Origin: an unicellular cyanobacterium SU3
GTDB lineage: Bacteria > Cyanobacteriota > Cyanobacteriia > Cyanobacteriales > Microcystaceae
Direction of reading: 5' to 3'
Length of the DNA: 64,000 nucleotides
NCBI GenBank assembly: GCA_002172675.1
Contig: NETF01000072.1
Location: forward strand, 1 to 64,000
The position numbers were made by a program, and so were the translations under genes. Below, in pieces: positions 1 to 9,586 of the stretch. Under the pieces are notes generated by a model. The model made no database searches. It was not told the origin of the DNA and saw nothing but the letters and a program-made list of their open reading frames with translations. Each line of letters opens with the position of its first letter. The first letter of the stretch is position 1.

Positions 1-38
1 TTAAGTCCAATCTTCTATTATATAAAACAAACTTATGT

Positions 39-290
39 TTAAGGAGGTTTTTTGGGCTGTTTCAACGTAAATTGGCGATCGCAGATTAACGTTTCGCCTC
101 TCTGAAACTGAGTTTGTGATCTACTGAGTCTTTCTAACTCGTCAATACAATTTTTTGCCTCATCCTCTCCGTAAAGCAAAGATAAACGAGATAATAATTT
201 TTCTCGAATATCTGGTGTAATTTCTAATAAAGGTTGAGTATAGTCCGGTTGGGAATAATAGGTGCTTTTTTGGTTTGGGTAGGAAGTCAT
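39..290 (-). CDS. small hypothetical protein (83 aa)
   Basis: I do not recognise this gene. It encodes 83 residues without a signal peptide or membrane segment. The middle (about residues 23-55) is a predicted charged helix with a phrase like LSRLSLLYGEDEA. That phrase faintly recalls the N-terminus of cyanobacterial sugar phosphorylases, but no catalytic domain follows, so it could be a relict or a chance likeness. It lies 33 bases downstream of another small minus-strand gene and may be cotranscribed with it. A HIP1 site lies inside the gene. Confidence 0.45.
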   Translation of the reverse strand: MTSYPNQKSTYYSQPDYTQPLLEITPDIREKLLSRLSLLYGEDEAKNCIDELERLSRSQTQFQRGETLICDRQFTLKQPKKPP

Positions 291-323
291 CGAATTATTG
301 CTGGTAGAGCTTAGATTGACAAT

Positions 324-509
324 TTAATCTGAGTCTTTTCTTAAGATTAAATAACCACGACTTACTAATTCATCATAAAAATGATCTGTTAATTGACGAC
401 ATTCGCCCCAACTTTGACTGCGAAGAGACTCCTTATTAAATTTTATACCTTGCCAATATTGAGGATTTTTATAGGTTTCTTGGTAACATTTCATGTCAAA
501 ATTATTCAT
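324..509 (-). CDS. small hypothetical protein (61 aa)
   Basis: This unrecognised 61-residue soluble protein is rich in aromatic and charged residues. A good Shine-Dalgarno sequence (GGGAGG, read on the minus strand just upstream of the ATG at 509) supports translation. It sits directly upstream of the 83-residue gene on the same strand, which suggests a two-gene unit. No conserved motif is obvious to me. Confidence 0.4.
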   Translation of the reverse strand: MNNFDMKCYQETYKNPQYWQGIKFNKESLRSQSWGECRQLTDHFYDELVSRGYLILRKDSD

Positions 510-1112
510 GATATAATCCTCCCTTAGAAAAGAGCTAACATCTCAAAACTACCTGAAGGGAACTAGACAGTTGTAATTTTATTCTTTGATACTTTTATTA
601 TGAATACTTTTATTATGACTCAAGGTTATTAATGCTCGTTTCAAACCTAACTAAAATAAAATAATTTTTAACAAAAATATAGATTGATTATCTTTCACTA
701 TTTGAGCGGTCGAGACCTCGACTTGAATGGGTACAGCCAAACAACTTTTATCCTATCATGCAATAGGATGTAGGGACATAATATATGATTGCTGTAACTT
801 TGAAATACAGGAGTGTGAGCATCCTGCTTACTTTTTTAACAATAACGGAGATGAGTTTTGTCCCATTTTGTCTGAATGAACTAAGTAGTCGGACATAAAT
901 ATAGTTAACTGTCTTAAGAAATGTAAATAAACCGTAACCCCTTAAGGTGCGCTTTCCCTGCTCCCTTTGCTCCTCGGTCCCCCGCTCATTTCAGAGTAAT
1001 GTTTATTTTTGTCCAGGTACTTATAGGAGCTAGGAGGTTAGTTAAAACTGCCCCACTGTTCCCTGTTTCCTATCAAAACTAACTAAATTTAAACAAGGTT
1101 AAAGATGTGATT
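510..1112. other. intergenic region, no gene seen
   Basis: This stretch of about 600 bases holds no convincing gene. It contains a perfect inverted repeat with ATCCTAT and ATAGGAT arms (750-769), a near-palindrome GTGAGCA-TCC-TGCTTAC (815-831) of a kind scattered in cyanobacterial genomes, a short duplicated AT-rich phrase near 595-618, and a C-rich tract at about 955-985 built from CCCTGCT-like heptamers. It probably includes the terminator side of the solute-binding protein gene and the promoter of the small genes. Confidence 0.5.
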
Positions 1113-2849
1113 TTATTCAAATTTCCAGTCTTTAATATTCCAAGTATTTCTATCCCAAGGGGTCAATTCAAATCCTTGTAGACGGTTACTAATCGCAGTA
1201 ACATCCGCTCGATGAACTAAGGGAATAATCACCACATCATTAACAACAATATCATTCATTTTAATAAACAACTCTTGTCGTTTGTTGGGATCTAATTCTT
1301 GAGTCGCAGCTTCCCATACTTGATCATATTCGGGATTACAATAACGGGTGTAATTATCCCCTACCCAATTATTAGCTTTTTGGGGAATTTCATCACATTT
1401 ATAACCTTCCATATAATTGGTTGGATCTGGGCTATAATTTCCAGTGGTAAACATCTGTAAATCAGCATAAAAATGCTCAACAGTATCATTATTTGAGGGA
1501 TCACCAGAGAAGAAAATACTAGCATCAATACTCTTTAATTCTACCCCTACGCCAATGGTTTCTAATCCTTGTTTAACGATTTCTTGAGTTTTTTGCCTTA
1601 GAGGATTGACTGAGGTTTGAAACACCACTTGCATTTCTACTCCATTTTTATCTCTTGTGCCATTATTATTGGTGTCTTTCCATCCAGCTTCATCTAATAA
1701 TTGTTGTGCTTTTTCTAAGTTAAATTCATAGGAAGTATTGGGAGAGTTATATTCTTCGGGTAAGAGCAAAATATTAGCGGCTGGTTGCCCTGTAATACCA
1801 TATAATTGCTGACTAATCGTATCGCGATCAATGGCTAAACTAAAGGCTTCTCTAACCATTTTATCGCTCAAAAAAGGATGGGGATTGTTAATATTTGATC
1901 GTTCTCCCTCTGCTGTTGCTTCATTGGGGTCAGAAAAATTTAATAAAATACGTTCACTTAATGTACCTAAAATAGAAACAAGTTTTCCTTGTCCCCCTGT
2001 TTCCAATTGTTGTAAAATAGGAGCCTCTACTTGCAAGTTAAAAGCATAATCTGCGTCTCCTGTTTGTAACACTGCTCTCGCTGCAGACGTTGCGTCTCCT
2101 CCTCCTTTTAATTCAATGCGTTCAAAGCCTAATTCCTCAGCATTTCTAAAGTGTTGATTCGGTTCATAAATAACCACATCACCGGGTTTAAATTCAACAA
2201 CTTTATACGGTCCGGTTCCAATGGGTAATAAATTGGCAGGTGCTTGTCTGGCATTTTCTCCATTATATTGTTTATAAATATGACGGGGTAAAATAAGTCC
2301 GGATGAGCCAATAAAAAAGCGATTCCAAGCCGGATTTACCCGTTTAAAAGTAATCTTTACTGTGTCATAGTCAAGGGCTTCAACGTTCTCAATAATTTCG
2401 TAATCTCCTGCACTGGTTGCACCAACTTTAGGGTTACTTAAAAACTCATAGGTAAATACTACGTCATCGGCGGTAAATGGAGTCCCATCAGACCATTTTA
2501 TATCGGGTTTCAACTTCCAAATAACGGACTTGCCATCTTCTGCAATTCCCCCATTTTCACGGGTAGGAATTTCTGCTGCTAAAAAGGGAATTAATTCCCC
2601 ATTTTTATCATAACTGGCTAAAGGTTCTAAAGTAATTCGACTGGCTTCTGTATCTTTTAATCCTGTAGATAAATGAGGGTTGAGAATGGTGGGAGCTTGC
2701 CAATATAATAATCGTAAAGTATCACTATCACTTTGGCTATTTGTGGTGGTTTGTTGCTGAGAATTACAGCTAGTTAAAAGAAGTGAAGTTCCTAAACATA
2801 AAGAGAATAACCAACGGCAGGATTGATAATGAAATAGTTTCTTCGACAC
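1113..2849 (-). CDS. ABC transporter substrate-binding lipoprotein, family 5 (peptide/nickel type)
   Basis: This is an extracytoplasmic solute-binding protein of SBP family 5, the class that delivers oligopeptides, nickel or other small ligands to ABC importers. It has a positively charged N-terminus, a hydrophobic core and a lipobox ending LTSC at about residue 28, so it should be a lipoprotein. The mature part shows family phrases such as WSDGTPFTADDVVFTYEF, GTGPYKV and VREAFSLAIDRD. At 578 residues it has the normal full length. No cognate permease or ATPase genes lie next to it, so it either serves a transporter encoded elsewhere or is an orphan binding protein. The ligand cannot be told from sequence alone. 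Confidence 0.9.
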   Translation of the reverse strand: MSKKLFHYQSCRWLFSLCLGTSLLLTSCNSQQQTTTNSQSDSDTLRLLYWQAPTILNPHLSTGLKDTEASRITLEPLASYDKNGELIPFLAAEIPTRENGGIAEDGKSVIWKLKPDIKWSDGTPFTADDVVFTYEFLSNPKVGATSAGDYEIIENVEALDYDTVKITFKRVNPAWNRFFIGSSGLILPRHIYKQYNGENARQAPANLLPIGTGPYKVVEFKPGDVVIYEPNQHFRNAEELGFERIELKGGGDATSAARAVLQTGDADYAFNLQVEAPILQQLETGGQGKLVSILGTLSERILLNFSDPNEATAEGERSNINNPHPFLSDKMVREAFSLAIDRDTISQQLYGITGQPAANILLLPEEYNSPNTSYEFNLEKAQQLLDEAGWKDTNNNGTRDKNGVEMQVVFQTSVNPLRQKTQEIVKQGLETIGVGVELKSIDASIFFSGDPSNNDTVEHFYADLQMFTTGNYSPDPTNYMEGYKCDEIPQKANNWVGDNYTRYCNPEYDQVWEAATQELDPNKRQELFIKMNDIVVNDVVIIPLVHRADVTAISNRLQGFELTPWDRNTWNIKDWKFE

Positions 2850-2935
2850 AGATAGACCACTTCCTCAGAGCATTGGGTTCAGGGTAGATTGTAACTTATA
2901 TCTTGCCTCTTCGATAACAGTAGCTAGTTTAGAGA

Positions 2936-2963
2936 GGGAATAGGGAATAGGGAACAGGGAACA
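2936..2963. repeat. heptanucleotide tandem repeat (STRR), 4 units
   Basis: Four head-to-tail heptamers are visible: GGGAATA twice and then GGGAACA twice. Short tandemly repeated repetitive sequences with a 7-bp period are characteristic of many cyanobacterial spacers. A looser related G-rich tract follows at about 3007-3033. Confidence 0.8.
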
Positions 2964-3070
2964 AGTTTTTATACCAAATCCGATTCTAAAACCCATCTAA
3001 TTTGCTAGAAGAGGCAGGAGGCAGAGGGCAGAAGGGTTTTACTATACCGCTTGCGGTTAGTTGGGGTAGT

Positions 3071-3865
3071 TCACCCAAATCGTCCACTAACATAGTCTCT
3101 AGTGGCTTCTTCGGCAGGATTCTGGAATACTTTCTCGGTTTCGTCGTATTCTACAAGATAACCGACTTTACCCCCTCTATTGGTGGCTTCTGCGTTGTAA
3201 AACGCCGTTAAATCAGATACCCGTGACGCTTGCTGCATATTGTGAGTCACAATAACAATGGTGTAATCCCTTTTTAATTCGTGAATGAGTTCTTCAATTT
3301 TTAGGGTAGAAATAGGGTCCAAAGCAGCGCAAGGTTCATCCATTAAGATAACATCTGGTTTAACTGCGATCGCCCGTGCAATACATAATCGTTGTTGTTG
3401 TCCCCCAGACAAGGCTAACCCACTTTGATGTAATTTATCTTTGGTTTCATCCCACACGGAGGCTTTTTTTAAAGCGGTTTCGACTAACTCCCCCATATCT
3501 CCTTTATATCCATTGATTCTTGCACCAAAGGCAATATTTTCATAAATAGATTTCGGAAAGGGGTTGGGTTTTTGGAATACCATACCAATACGACAGCGTA
3601 AGTCTACAGGGTCAACTTTTTTAGCATAAATATCTTTACCATGATAGGTAATTTTCCCATCAATTCTGGCACTAGGAATCAGATCATTCATGCGATTAAA
3701 ACAGCGTAATACTGTACTTTTTCCACATCCCGAAGGGCCAATAAAAGCGACAACTTTATTGAGGGGAATATCTAAAGTAACATCTCTAACGGCTAAATTT
3801 GAACCGTAGAAAACGTTTAAGTTTTCAGTGCTTAATACGGTTTCTGTTGCAACATCAGTCATCAT
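3071..3865 (-). CDS. pstB: phosphate ABC transporter ATP-binding protein PstB (second copy)
   Basis: PstB hydrolyses ATP at the cytoplasmic face to drive high-affinity phosphate import through PstC/PstA. The 264-residue protein has Walker [10 protein letters not shown] (about residues 43-51), the ABC signature LSGGQQQR, the Walker B ILMDEP typical of PstB, and the switch His in VTHNMQQA. It is the last gene of the pst block, 44 bases after a second pstB. Two adjacent pstB genes are also known at the end of the Synechocystis pst1 operon. The copies are clear paralogs, and which one is used may depend on conditions. Confidence 0.97.
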   Translation of the reverse strand: MMTDVATETVLSTENLNVFYGSNLAVRDVTLDIPLNKVVAFIGPSGCGKSTVLRCFNRMNDLIPSARIDGKITYHGKDIYAKKVDPVDLRCRIGMVFQKPNPFPKSIYENIAFGARINGYKGDMGELVETALKKASVWDETKDKLHQSGLALSGGQQQRLCIARAIAVKPDVILMDEPCAALDPISTLKIEELIHELKRDYTIVIVTHNMQQASRVSDLTAFYNAEATNRGGKVGYLVEYDETEKVFQNPAEEATRDYVSGRFG

Positions 3866-3909
3866 TTTTTTAAACCTTAATCATTTGAGTAACAATAAAT
3901 TTAAGCAGA

Positions 3910-4725
3910 TTAACCAAATTTTCCACTTACATAGTCTTTAGTATCTTGGTGTTTAGGATTACCAAAAATAGTCTCTGTGTGATCATATTCCACGAGAAAA
4001 CCCACTTTACTCCCTTTATCCGTTGCTTCTGCATTGAAAAAGGCGGTGTAATCAGCAACCCGGGTCGCTTGCTGCATATTATGGGTAACGATAATAATGG
4101 TATAATTTTCCTTTAATTCGTGCATTAATTCTTCAACTTTCAAAGTTGAAATCGGGTCTAATGCTGAACAAGGTTCGTCCATTAAGACCACTTCAGGTTG
4201 AGCCGCAATGGTACGAGCAATACAAAGTCTTTGTTGCTGTCCTCCAGATAAAGAAAAGCCACTTTCTCCTAATTTATCCTTAACTTCATCCCATAAAACC
4301 GCCCGTCTTAAGGAGGTTTCTACTAACTCGTCTAAATCTCCTTTAAAGCTATTAACCCTAGCACCGTAGGCAATATTATCATAGATAGTTTTAGGAAAAG
4401 GATTAGGTTTTTGAAACACCATACCGATGCGTTTTCTAACCTCAATGGGATCGATATCAGAGGCATATAAATCCTGTCCATGATAGTTTATTTTTCCATC
4501 CAGGTGAAAACTATCAATAAGATCATTGAGTCGATTGAAACACCGTAAAATGGTACTTTTTCCACATCCCGAAGGACCGATAAATGCCGTTACTTTATTT
4601 TTTGGAATAGTAAACGTAACATCCCGAACAGCCCGATAGGTTCCATAATAAATATCAACATGATCCAGAGAAAAAACAGTCTCTAACTTATCTATTGACA
4701 TTGTATCTTGTTCAACACTTCCCAT
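3910..4725 (-). CDS. pstB: phosphate ABC transporter ATP-binding protein PstB (first copy)
   Basis: This is the ATPase subunit of the high-affinity phosphate importer. It has Walker [10 protein letters not shown], the signature [15 protein letters not shown], Walker B VVLMDEP and the H-loop VTHNMQQA. An AAGGAG ribosome site lies 9 bases before the ATG at 4725 but only 3 bases before the alternative ATG at 4731, so I prefer 4725. It is closely related to the following pstB, with most differences in the N-terminal 30 residues. It is separated from pstA by about 200 bases holding a heptamer repeat, so the two pstB genes could have their own promoter or rely on readthrough. Confidence 0.97.
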   Translation of the reverse strand: MGSVEQDTMSIDKLETVFSLDHVDIYYGTYRAVRDVTFTIPKNKVTAFIGPSGCGKSTILRCFNRLNDLIDSFHLDGKINYHGQDLYASDIDPIEVRKRIGMVFQKPNPFPKTIYDNIAYGARVNSFKGDLDELVETSLRRAVLWDEVKDKLGESGFSLSGGQQQRLCIARTIAAQPEVVLMDEPCSALDPISTLKVEELMHELKENYTIIIVTHNMQQATRVADYTAFFNAEATDKGSKVGFLVEYDHTETIFGNPKHQDTKDYVSGKFG

Positions 4726-4879
4726 GATCATTTACTCCTTAAACAATTCATAAAATCCCTCATTTTTTTTGTTAACCGACTGAACAATTAACCAATGATT
4801 GCAATAACCAATAACTGTCATGTAAATTTGATTGAGATCCTCTTTTTTAAAAGTGATCTCTGAAAGCTTAAAATCCCTC

Positions 4880-4907
4880 CTGCCTTCTGCCTTCTGCCTC
4901 CTGCCTC
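4880..4907. repeat. heptanucleotide tandem repeat (STRR), 4 units
   Basis: Two CTGCCTT units are followed by two CTGCCTC units in the pstA-pstB spacer. The open frame that crosses this repeat on the minus strand (4732-4920) is explained by the repeat and is not annotated as a gene. Confidence 0.8.
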
Positions 4908-4920
4908 GCCCGAAGGGCAA

Positions 4921-5802
4921 TTAATAGGTTTTCTGACGAGTGGCGATACGTGCCGTAACACTGGTAATTAAGACCAATAACACTAAAATGAGAGATCCTG
5001 CCCAAGCTAGTTCCTGTTGAGGCTTAAATGGGACAATGGCGTAGTTGTAAACCAATACTGATAAAGTAGCAATGGGTTCGAGGAGTCCTTTGGGGGGTGG
5101 ACTGGGCCAGAAATTAGAGTAAAGTGCCGTAAAAATAAGCGGAGCCGTTTCTCCGGCAGCACGAGCGATCGCTAAGGTAACGCCAGTTAAAATAGAAGGT
5201 ATAGCAGCCGGTAAGACCACTTTAATCACCGTTTGATAATTATAAGCCCCAACACCAAAGGCCGCCCAACGTACCTCTTGAGGTACAATTTGTAAGGCTT
5301 CGTCGGTGGTTCTAATAATGGTAGGTAACATTAAAACGGCTAGGGCAACACCCCCGGCAATGGCCGAAAACCCTACTACGCCAGTGGCCACCAATAAACC
5401 ATAGGCAAATACCCCGGCAATAATGGAAGGAACTCCACTTAAAACGTTAGTGGCAAATCTCACCCATCGAGCAATTTGGTTATCACCGCTAAATTCCGAG
5501 AGATAAACCGCAGCTAATACACCAAAAGGAACCGAAATAATCGTTCCGATGCTCACTGTAATTAACGTGCCAATAATAGCATTGGCAATACCACCTTCTG
5601 AAAGGCCAGGGGGAGGCGGTAACTCAGTAAACAGGTTGAAATTAATCCGACGAAACCCTTGAATAGATACGAAGATTAACACCGCAAACAGAGGAATAAG
5701 GGTGATAATCATACATAAAGAAGCAATTGTTGTCCAGAAAACATCAAATAAAGCACGAGTCGAAGTCGGCTTTTTTTTAAGACTTAATCCTTTGTCTTCC
5801 AT
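4921..5802 (-). CDS. pstA: phosphate ABC transporter permease PstA
   Basis: PstA is one of two inner-membrane permease subunits of the phosphate importer. The 293-residue protein has six predicted membrane spans, the first at about residues 27-50, and the cytoplasmic coupling loop with the BPD_transp_1 EAA-like phrase around ALQIVPQEVRWAAFGVGA. It follows pstC on the same strand after a spacer of 154 bases that contains two heptamer repeats. Length and order match the standard pstSCAB arrangement. Confidence 0.96.
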   Translation of the reverse strand: MEDKGLSLKKKPTSTRALFDVFWTTIASLCMIITLIPLFAVLIFVSIQGFRRINFNLFTELPPPPGLSEGGIANAIIGTLITVSIGTIISVPFGVLAAVYLSEFSGDNQIARWVRFATNVLSGVPSIIAGVFAYGLLVATGVVGFSAIAGGVALAVLMLPTIIRTTDEALQIVPQEVRWAAFGVGAYNYQTVIKVVLPAAIPSILTGVTLAIARAAGETAPLIFTALYSNFWPSPPPKGLLEPIATLSVLVYNYAIVPFKPQQELAWAGSLILVLLVLITSVTARIATRQKTY

Positions 5803-5854
5803 AACTCATAAGTATCTCAATAAAAATAAACGTTACGGTTGAGATGAGAGAAAA

Positions 5855-5925
5855 GGCAACAGGCAACAGGCAATAGAGAAAAATATACTATTATTGCTGT
5901 CGATAAAATCTCCCTGCTCCCTGCT
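5855..5925. repeat. two heptanucleotide STRR tracts between pstC and pstA
   Basis: Positions 5855-5875 hold GGCAACA twice and GGCAATA once. Positions 5912-5925 hold CCCTGCT twice, followed by CCC. Both have an exact 7-bp period and belong to the same class as the other heptamer tracts in this region. Confidence 0.75.
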
Positions 5926-5956
5926 CCCATACCGTCTCAACTAACAACTTCATGGT

Positions 5957-6919
5957 TTAATATTTAGCCCGAACTTGACTAACGATATAATCGGCTAAAA
6001 TATTGACGATTAATGTCAAAATCATTAACACTAACCCTGCATACATCAGGGCAGCCACCTGCATTCCCGATGCTTCAGCAAACTGGTTAGCAATTAAAGA
6101 TGAGATGGTATTCGCTGGTTCTAAAATAGAAATACTAATTTTGTTGACATTGCCAATAATCATGGTGACGGCCATAGTTTCTCCCATTGCTCGACCCAAA
6201 GCTAACATAATGCCCCCCACAATACCAGAAAAGGCAGCCGGAATTAACACACGGAAAATGGTTTCCCAACGGGTTGCCCCCAACCCTAAAGAAGCTTGGC
6301 GTAACTCAGGGGGAAGGGAGGCTAAAGAGTCCCGCGAAATAGCAGTAATGATGGGTAAAATCATGATCGATAGCACAATACCAGCAGGAAACATCCCTGG
6401 ACCACCAGCAGGAGGCGTGCTAAATATAGGTATCCAACCAAAATTATTATGTAACCACTCAGCCAAAGGTTGAACCACGGGAATTAAGACAAAAATCCCC
6501 CATAGTCCATAAACCACACTGGGAATAGCTGCGAGTAACTCCACTAAGAAAACTAAGGGCGTGCGGAATTTTAAGGGGATAAAATTTTCACTTAAAAATA
6601 TAGCCGTTCCAATGCCTAATGGAATGGCTATTACTAGAGAAATTAAAGAACTGACTAAAGTTCCATAAATAACTGGTAATGCGCCGTATTGTTCTCGCCC
6701 TTTAACGGGGTTCCAGGAACTACTAAATAAAAAACTCAGTCCATATTCTTGGATAGCTGGCCAAGCACGCCAAGTGATAATTAAAGCAATAGAAACCAGA
6801 ATAACACCAATACCAATGGCAAAGGCTAAAGTCAGCCAAAGAAACCAATTATCGACGGTTTTCTCCATTGCAGAGCGAAAGCCTACTCCAGTTTGTCGTC
6901 TAGAAGATGATGCAGTCAC
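5957..6919 (-). CDS. pstC: phosphate ABC transporter permease PstC
   Basis: PstC is the second permease subunit of the phosphate importer. The 320-residue protein has about six hydrophobic spans, the first at about residues 28-50, and the family phrases GALPVIYGTLVSSLISLVIA and PPELRQASLGLGATRWETI, the latter being the coupling loop. It lies between pstS and pstA on the minus strand. The spacer to pstS is about 135 bases, so a partial terminator or an RNA processing site between pstS and pstC is possible, as in many pst operons where pstS mRNA is more abundant. Confidence 0.96.
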   Translation of the reverse strand: MTASSSRRQTGVGFRSAMEKTVDNWFLWLTLAFAIGIGVILVSIALIITWRAWPAIQEYGLSFLFSSSWNPVKGREQYGALPVIYGTLVSSLISLVIAIPLGIGTAIFLSENFIPLKFRTPLVFLVELLAAIPSVVYGLWGIFVLIPVVQPLAEWLHNNFGWIPIFSTPPAGGPGMFPAGIVLSIMILPIITAISRDSLASLPPELRQASLGLGATRWETIFRVLIPAAFSGIVGGIMLALGRAMGETMAVTMIIGNVNKISISILEPANTISSLIANQFAEASGMQVAALMYAGLVLMILTLIVNILADYIVSQVRAKY

Positions 6920-7054
6920 AATAAATTAGCAAGCTTAATTGCCTAGAAAAACAACAGTGAAAAAAAAGTGAGGAGAGAAGAACGAAATATTTGAGTATCA
7001 GGGAAAGTTATCAGTTTTTATTATGCTTTTTCCCCTCACTCATTATGTCATTAA

Positions 7055-8212
7055 TTATTCAACTTCAATATCATAATCAGGACTAATGACATCGGCTGCT
7101 TCAGCCACTTTCTCTCTCACACTGGGAGGTAAAGGAACATAACCCAATTGTTTACTTTGTTCTTGCCCTTCGGTTAAACCGTACTGGATCATGGTTTCCA
7201 TAGCGATCGCTGTTTGGGGATCTTCGTATTCTTCATACGCTAACATCCAAGTGTAGGTAACAATGGGATACGAATTATCTCCTTCTGGATCAGTAATAAA
7301 TGCCCGTAGGTTTTCGGGTAAGGTAACAGCGTCTAATGTGGCTGAGGCGGTTTCCTCCGTGGGGACAATATAGTTCCCTGAAGCATTTTCTAATTCCGCT
7401 ACAGGAATATTATTTTGTTTGGCGTAACCATATTCAATGTAACCGATCGCTCCTTCATTTTGCTGAATGGATGCAGTTACCCCTTCGTTTCCTTTACCGC
7501 CAATAAATTTACCTTTGTTGGTGGGCCATTCAACACTTTTACCTTGGCCGATGGTGGTTTCCCATTCGTCACTAATGGAACTGAGGTGCATCGTAAATAC
7601 TCCTGTTGTACCACTACCATCGGAACGGTGAACCACGGTGATGGGTTGATCAGGTAAGTCGATATCGGGGTTAACTTCGGCGATCGCAGGATCATTCCAG
7701 TTGGTAATTTCACCTCTGAAAATACCGACATAAGCTTCTCTAGAGAGTTTTAGCCCTTCAACTCCAGGTAAGTTATAAGCCATAACAATACTACCCGCCG
7801 TCATGGGTAGTAAAATAACACCTCTATCAATTTGGGCAATTTCTTCGTCTGTCATGGCTACGTCACTCGCCCCAAAGTCAACGGTTCCGGCGGTAAACTG
7901 TTCGACTCCGGCACCACTTCCCACGGACTGATAGTTAACTTGTAGTTCCGGGACTGCCTTATTCAGTTGCACAAACCAGTTTTGATATAAGGGTGCAGGG
8001 AAAGACGCACCCGCACCGGTTAAGGAGACATTCCCTTCTAGGGGAGGGTTTAAGGCGGTGGTTGACCCTTCGCTTCCACTGTCGGGGGTGGTTGTCGCCG
8101 TATCAGGGGCATCGGAGGAACCGCCTCCACAGGCTCCTAAACTAAGGGCTAAACCGAGAATTGATAAGGATCTTATTATGGTACGTTTACTTGATTTCAC
8201 AGGTGTGAACAT
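7055..8212 (-). CDS. pstS: phosphate-binding lipoprotein PstS
   Basis: This is the periplasmic phosphate receptor for the Pst importer. A signal peptide ends in the lipobox LGAC, so the protein should be lipid-anchored. After a Ser/Thr/Pro linker the mature domain shows the PstS signatures GAGASFPAPLYQNW, SVGSGAGVEQF and VHRSDGSGTTGVF, which form the phosphate pocket. The 385-residue length includes the linker and is slightly longer than E. coli PstS. It is first in the pstSCABB block, and its upstream region carries Pho-box-like direct repeats. Confidence 0.97.
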   Translation of the reverse strand: MFTPVKSSKRTIIRSLSILGLALSLGACGGGSSDAPDTATTTPDSGSEGSTTALNPPLEGNVSLTGAGASFPAPLYQNWFVQLNKAVPELQVNYQSVGSGAGVEQFTAGTVDFGASDVAMTDEEIAQIDRGVILLPMTAGSIVMAYNLPGVEGLKLSREAYVGIFRGEITNWNDPAIAEVNPDIDLPDQPITVVHRSDGSGTTGVFTMHLSSISDEWETTIGQGKSVEWPTNKGKFIGGKGNEGVTASIQQNEGAIGYIEYGYAKQNNIPVAELENASGNYIVPTEETASATLDAVTLPENLRAFITDPEGDNSYPIVTYTWMLAYEEYEDPQTAIAMETMIQYGLTEGQEQSKQLGYVPLPPSVREKVAEAADVISPDYDIEVE

Positions 8213-8272
8213 AAGGCTTTAATTGTTAATTGGATAAACTAAACAAATCTTAAAGCAGAATCTAACAATTTA

Positions 8273-8302
8273 TGGTAAACGTTAGGTTAAGAAAGTTATA
8301 AA
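8273..8302 (-). promoter_or_regulatory. putative Pho box upstream of pstS
   Basis: Read on the minus strand, three 8-mers are spaced by 3 bases: TTTATAAC, CTTAACCT and GTTTACCA. The middle one fits the cyanobacterial PhoB/SphR consensus (C/T)TTAA(C/T)(C/A)(T/A) exactly; the flanking ones fit in part. The 11-bp periodicity is typical of Pho boxes. The site lies about 60-90 bases upstream of the pstS start codon, so SphR activation under phosphate limitation is a fair inference. Confidence 0.5.
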
Positions 8303-8471
8303 CTCCAGAAATTTGAGACTTTTTTTTGCAGATCAAACTTCCTCTTATAAAAAAAAGATTAATTTTTATCTCTCGCTGATAATCCAAGATTATCATGACA
8401 TCATTATTAGAAAAGGTCTTATTTCTCTTCAAAGTACCCTGAATAAGGGATGTCTAAGGGAATGTTATTTG

Positions 8472-8490
8472 TTTAAGTTTAAGTTAACTT
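8472..8490 (+). promoter_or_regulatory. possible Pho box upstream of sphX
   Basis: Two 8-mers, TTTAAGTT and GTTAACTT, are separated by 3 bases. Each matches the SphR/PhoB consensus at about six of eight positions. They lie about 55-70 bases before the sphX start. The match is weaker than at pstS. Confidence 0.35.
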
Positions 8491-8543
8491 CTTGGTTCAA
8501 ATTAATTGCTAATTACTATCATTAAAGAAAGGTAAAACTACAG

Positions 8544-9581
8544 ATGATAACGAATATTTACGAAATTTTCAAGGCCAGAACCCGAGGTCTCGGTCTGATT
8601 TTTTTATCTTTATTATCCGCTTGTGCATCTGTTCCTGAATCAGCCATTGAACCGATTAAAATTGATGGTTCAAGTACGGTGTTTCCCATCACAGAACGGA
8701 TATTAGAAAGCTATGAAAGTGAAGCGGTTGACCAACCCATCAAAGAACTCAACATAGAAGGGGAGTTTTCAGGAACGGGTGGCGGATTTCAGAAATTTTG
8801 TGCAGGGGAAACCGATATTAATGCAGCCTCTCGTCCCATTTCCACAGAAGAGATGAGGGCCTGTAGTAATAATGAAATCCGTTTTATTGAGCTTCCCATT
8901 GCTTTCGATGCCATTACCGTTGTGGTTAATCCTAGCAATGATTGGACAGATACGTTAACCGTTGAACAATTAAAAAGGATGTGGGAACCCACAGCACAAA
9001 ATCAGGTGACTCAATGGAATCAAGTTGATCGAGCTTATCCCAATCGTCCGTTAACCTTATATGGACCTGATGAACTCTCCGGTACCTACGACTACTTCAC
9101 CAAAGCCATTGTGGGAGAAACCGGAGCGAGTCGTCAAGATTACGTTCAAAGCGAGGATGATGAGGTATTAGTTAAAGGGTTAGCTCAAGATCCTAACGCG
9201 ATCGGTTATTTTGGCTATGGTTATTATCAGCAAAATCAAGATAAACTCAAGGCTGTGGCTGTTGATAGCGGTAATGGTGGGGTCATTCCTTCGATTGAAA
9301 CGGTGAAAAATGAGGAGTATCAGCCTTTATCCCGTCCTTTGTTTATCTATGTTAATGCCAAGCGAGCGCAAGAAAACCCTGCTTTAGAAGTCTTTGTCGA
9401 ATACTATTTAGATAAGGCTCCAGAATTAGTAGCAGATGCAGGTTATATTCCTTTGCCTGACGATGCTTATCATCTGGCTAAAATCCACTTACAACGGTTT
9501 GATGTGGGTAGTGTTTTTGAAGGTAAACCCCAAATTGATCTCGCTATTAGTGATGTCATGCGACAACCCGCTAAATTTTAG
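8544..9581 (+). CDS. sphX: phosphate-binding lipoprotein SphX (PstS-like)
   Basis: This is a second phosphate-binding protein of the PstS/SphX family. The signal peptide ends with the lipobox LSAC near residue 27. The mature part has the pocket motifs DGSSTVFPIT, GTGGGFQKFCAGETDI and GPDELSGTYDYF, and the 345-residue length matches SphX. It is transcribed away from pstS across a spacer of about 330 bases that contains Pho-box-like repeats on both sides. In Synechocystis sphX is the first gene of the pst1 operon, so here the same partners are present but the gene is inverted. Confidence 0.9.
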   Translation: MITNIYEIFKARTRGLGLIFLSLLSACASVPESAIEPIKIDGSSTVFPITERILESYESEAVDQPIKELNIEGEFSGTGGGFQKFCAGETDINAASRPISTEEMRACSNNEIRFIELPIAFDAITVVVNPSNDWTDTLTVEQLKRMWEPTAQNQVTQWNQVDRAYPNRPLTLYGPDELSGTYDYFTKAIVGETGASRQDYVQSEDDEVLVKGLAQDPNAIGYFGYGYYQQNQDKLKAVAVDSGNGGVIPSIETVKNEEYQPLSRPLFIYVNAKRAQENPALEVFVEYYLDKAPELVADAGYIPLPDDAYHLAKIHLQRFDVGSVFEGKPQIDLAISDVMRQPAKF

Positions 9582-9586
9582 AAGAA

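Noticed and set aside
1831-2049. Plus-strand frame inside the solute-binding protein gene
   Set aside because: A shadow frame opposite a clear lipoprotein gene.
4732-4920. Open frame on the minus strand between pstA and pstB (62 codons)
   Set aside because: Its first part is the CTGCCTT heptamer repeat read as protein, and the remainder has no domain; it is explained by the repeat tract.
6003-6473. Long plus-strand frame (156 codons) inside pstC
   Set aside because: It is antisense to a well-conserved gene and has no ribosome site or recognisable protein features.
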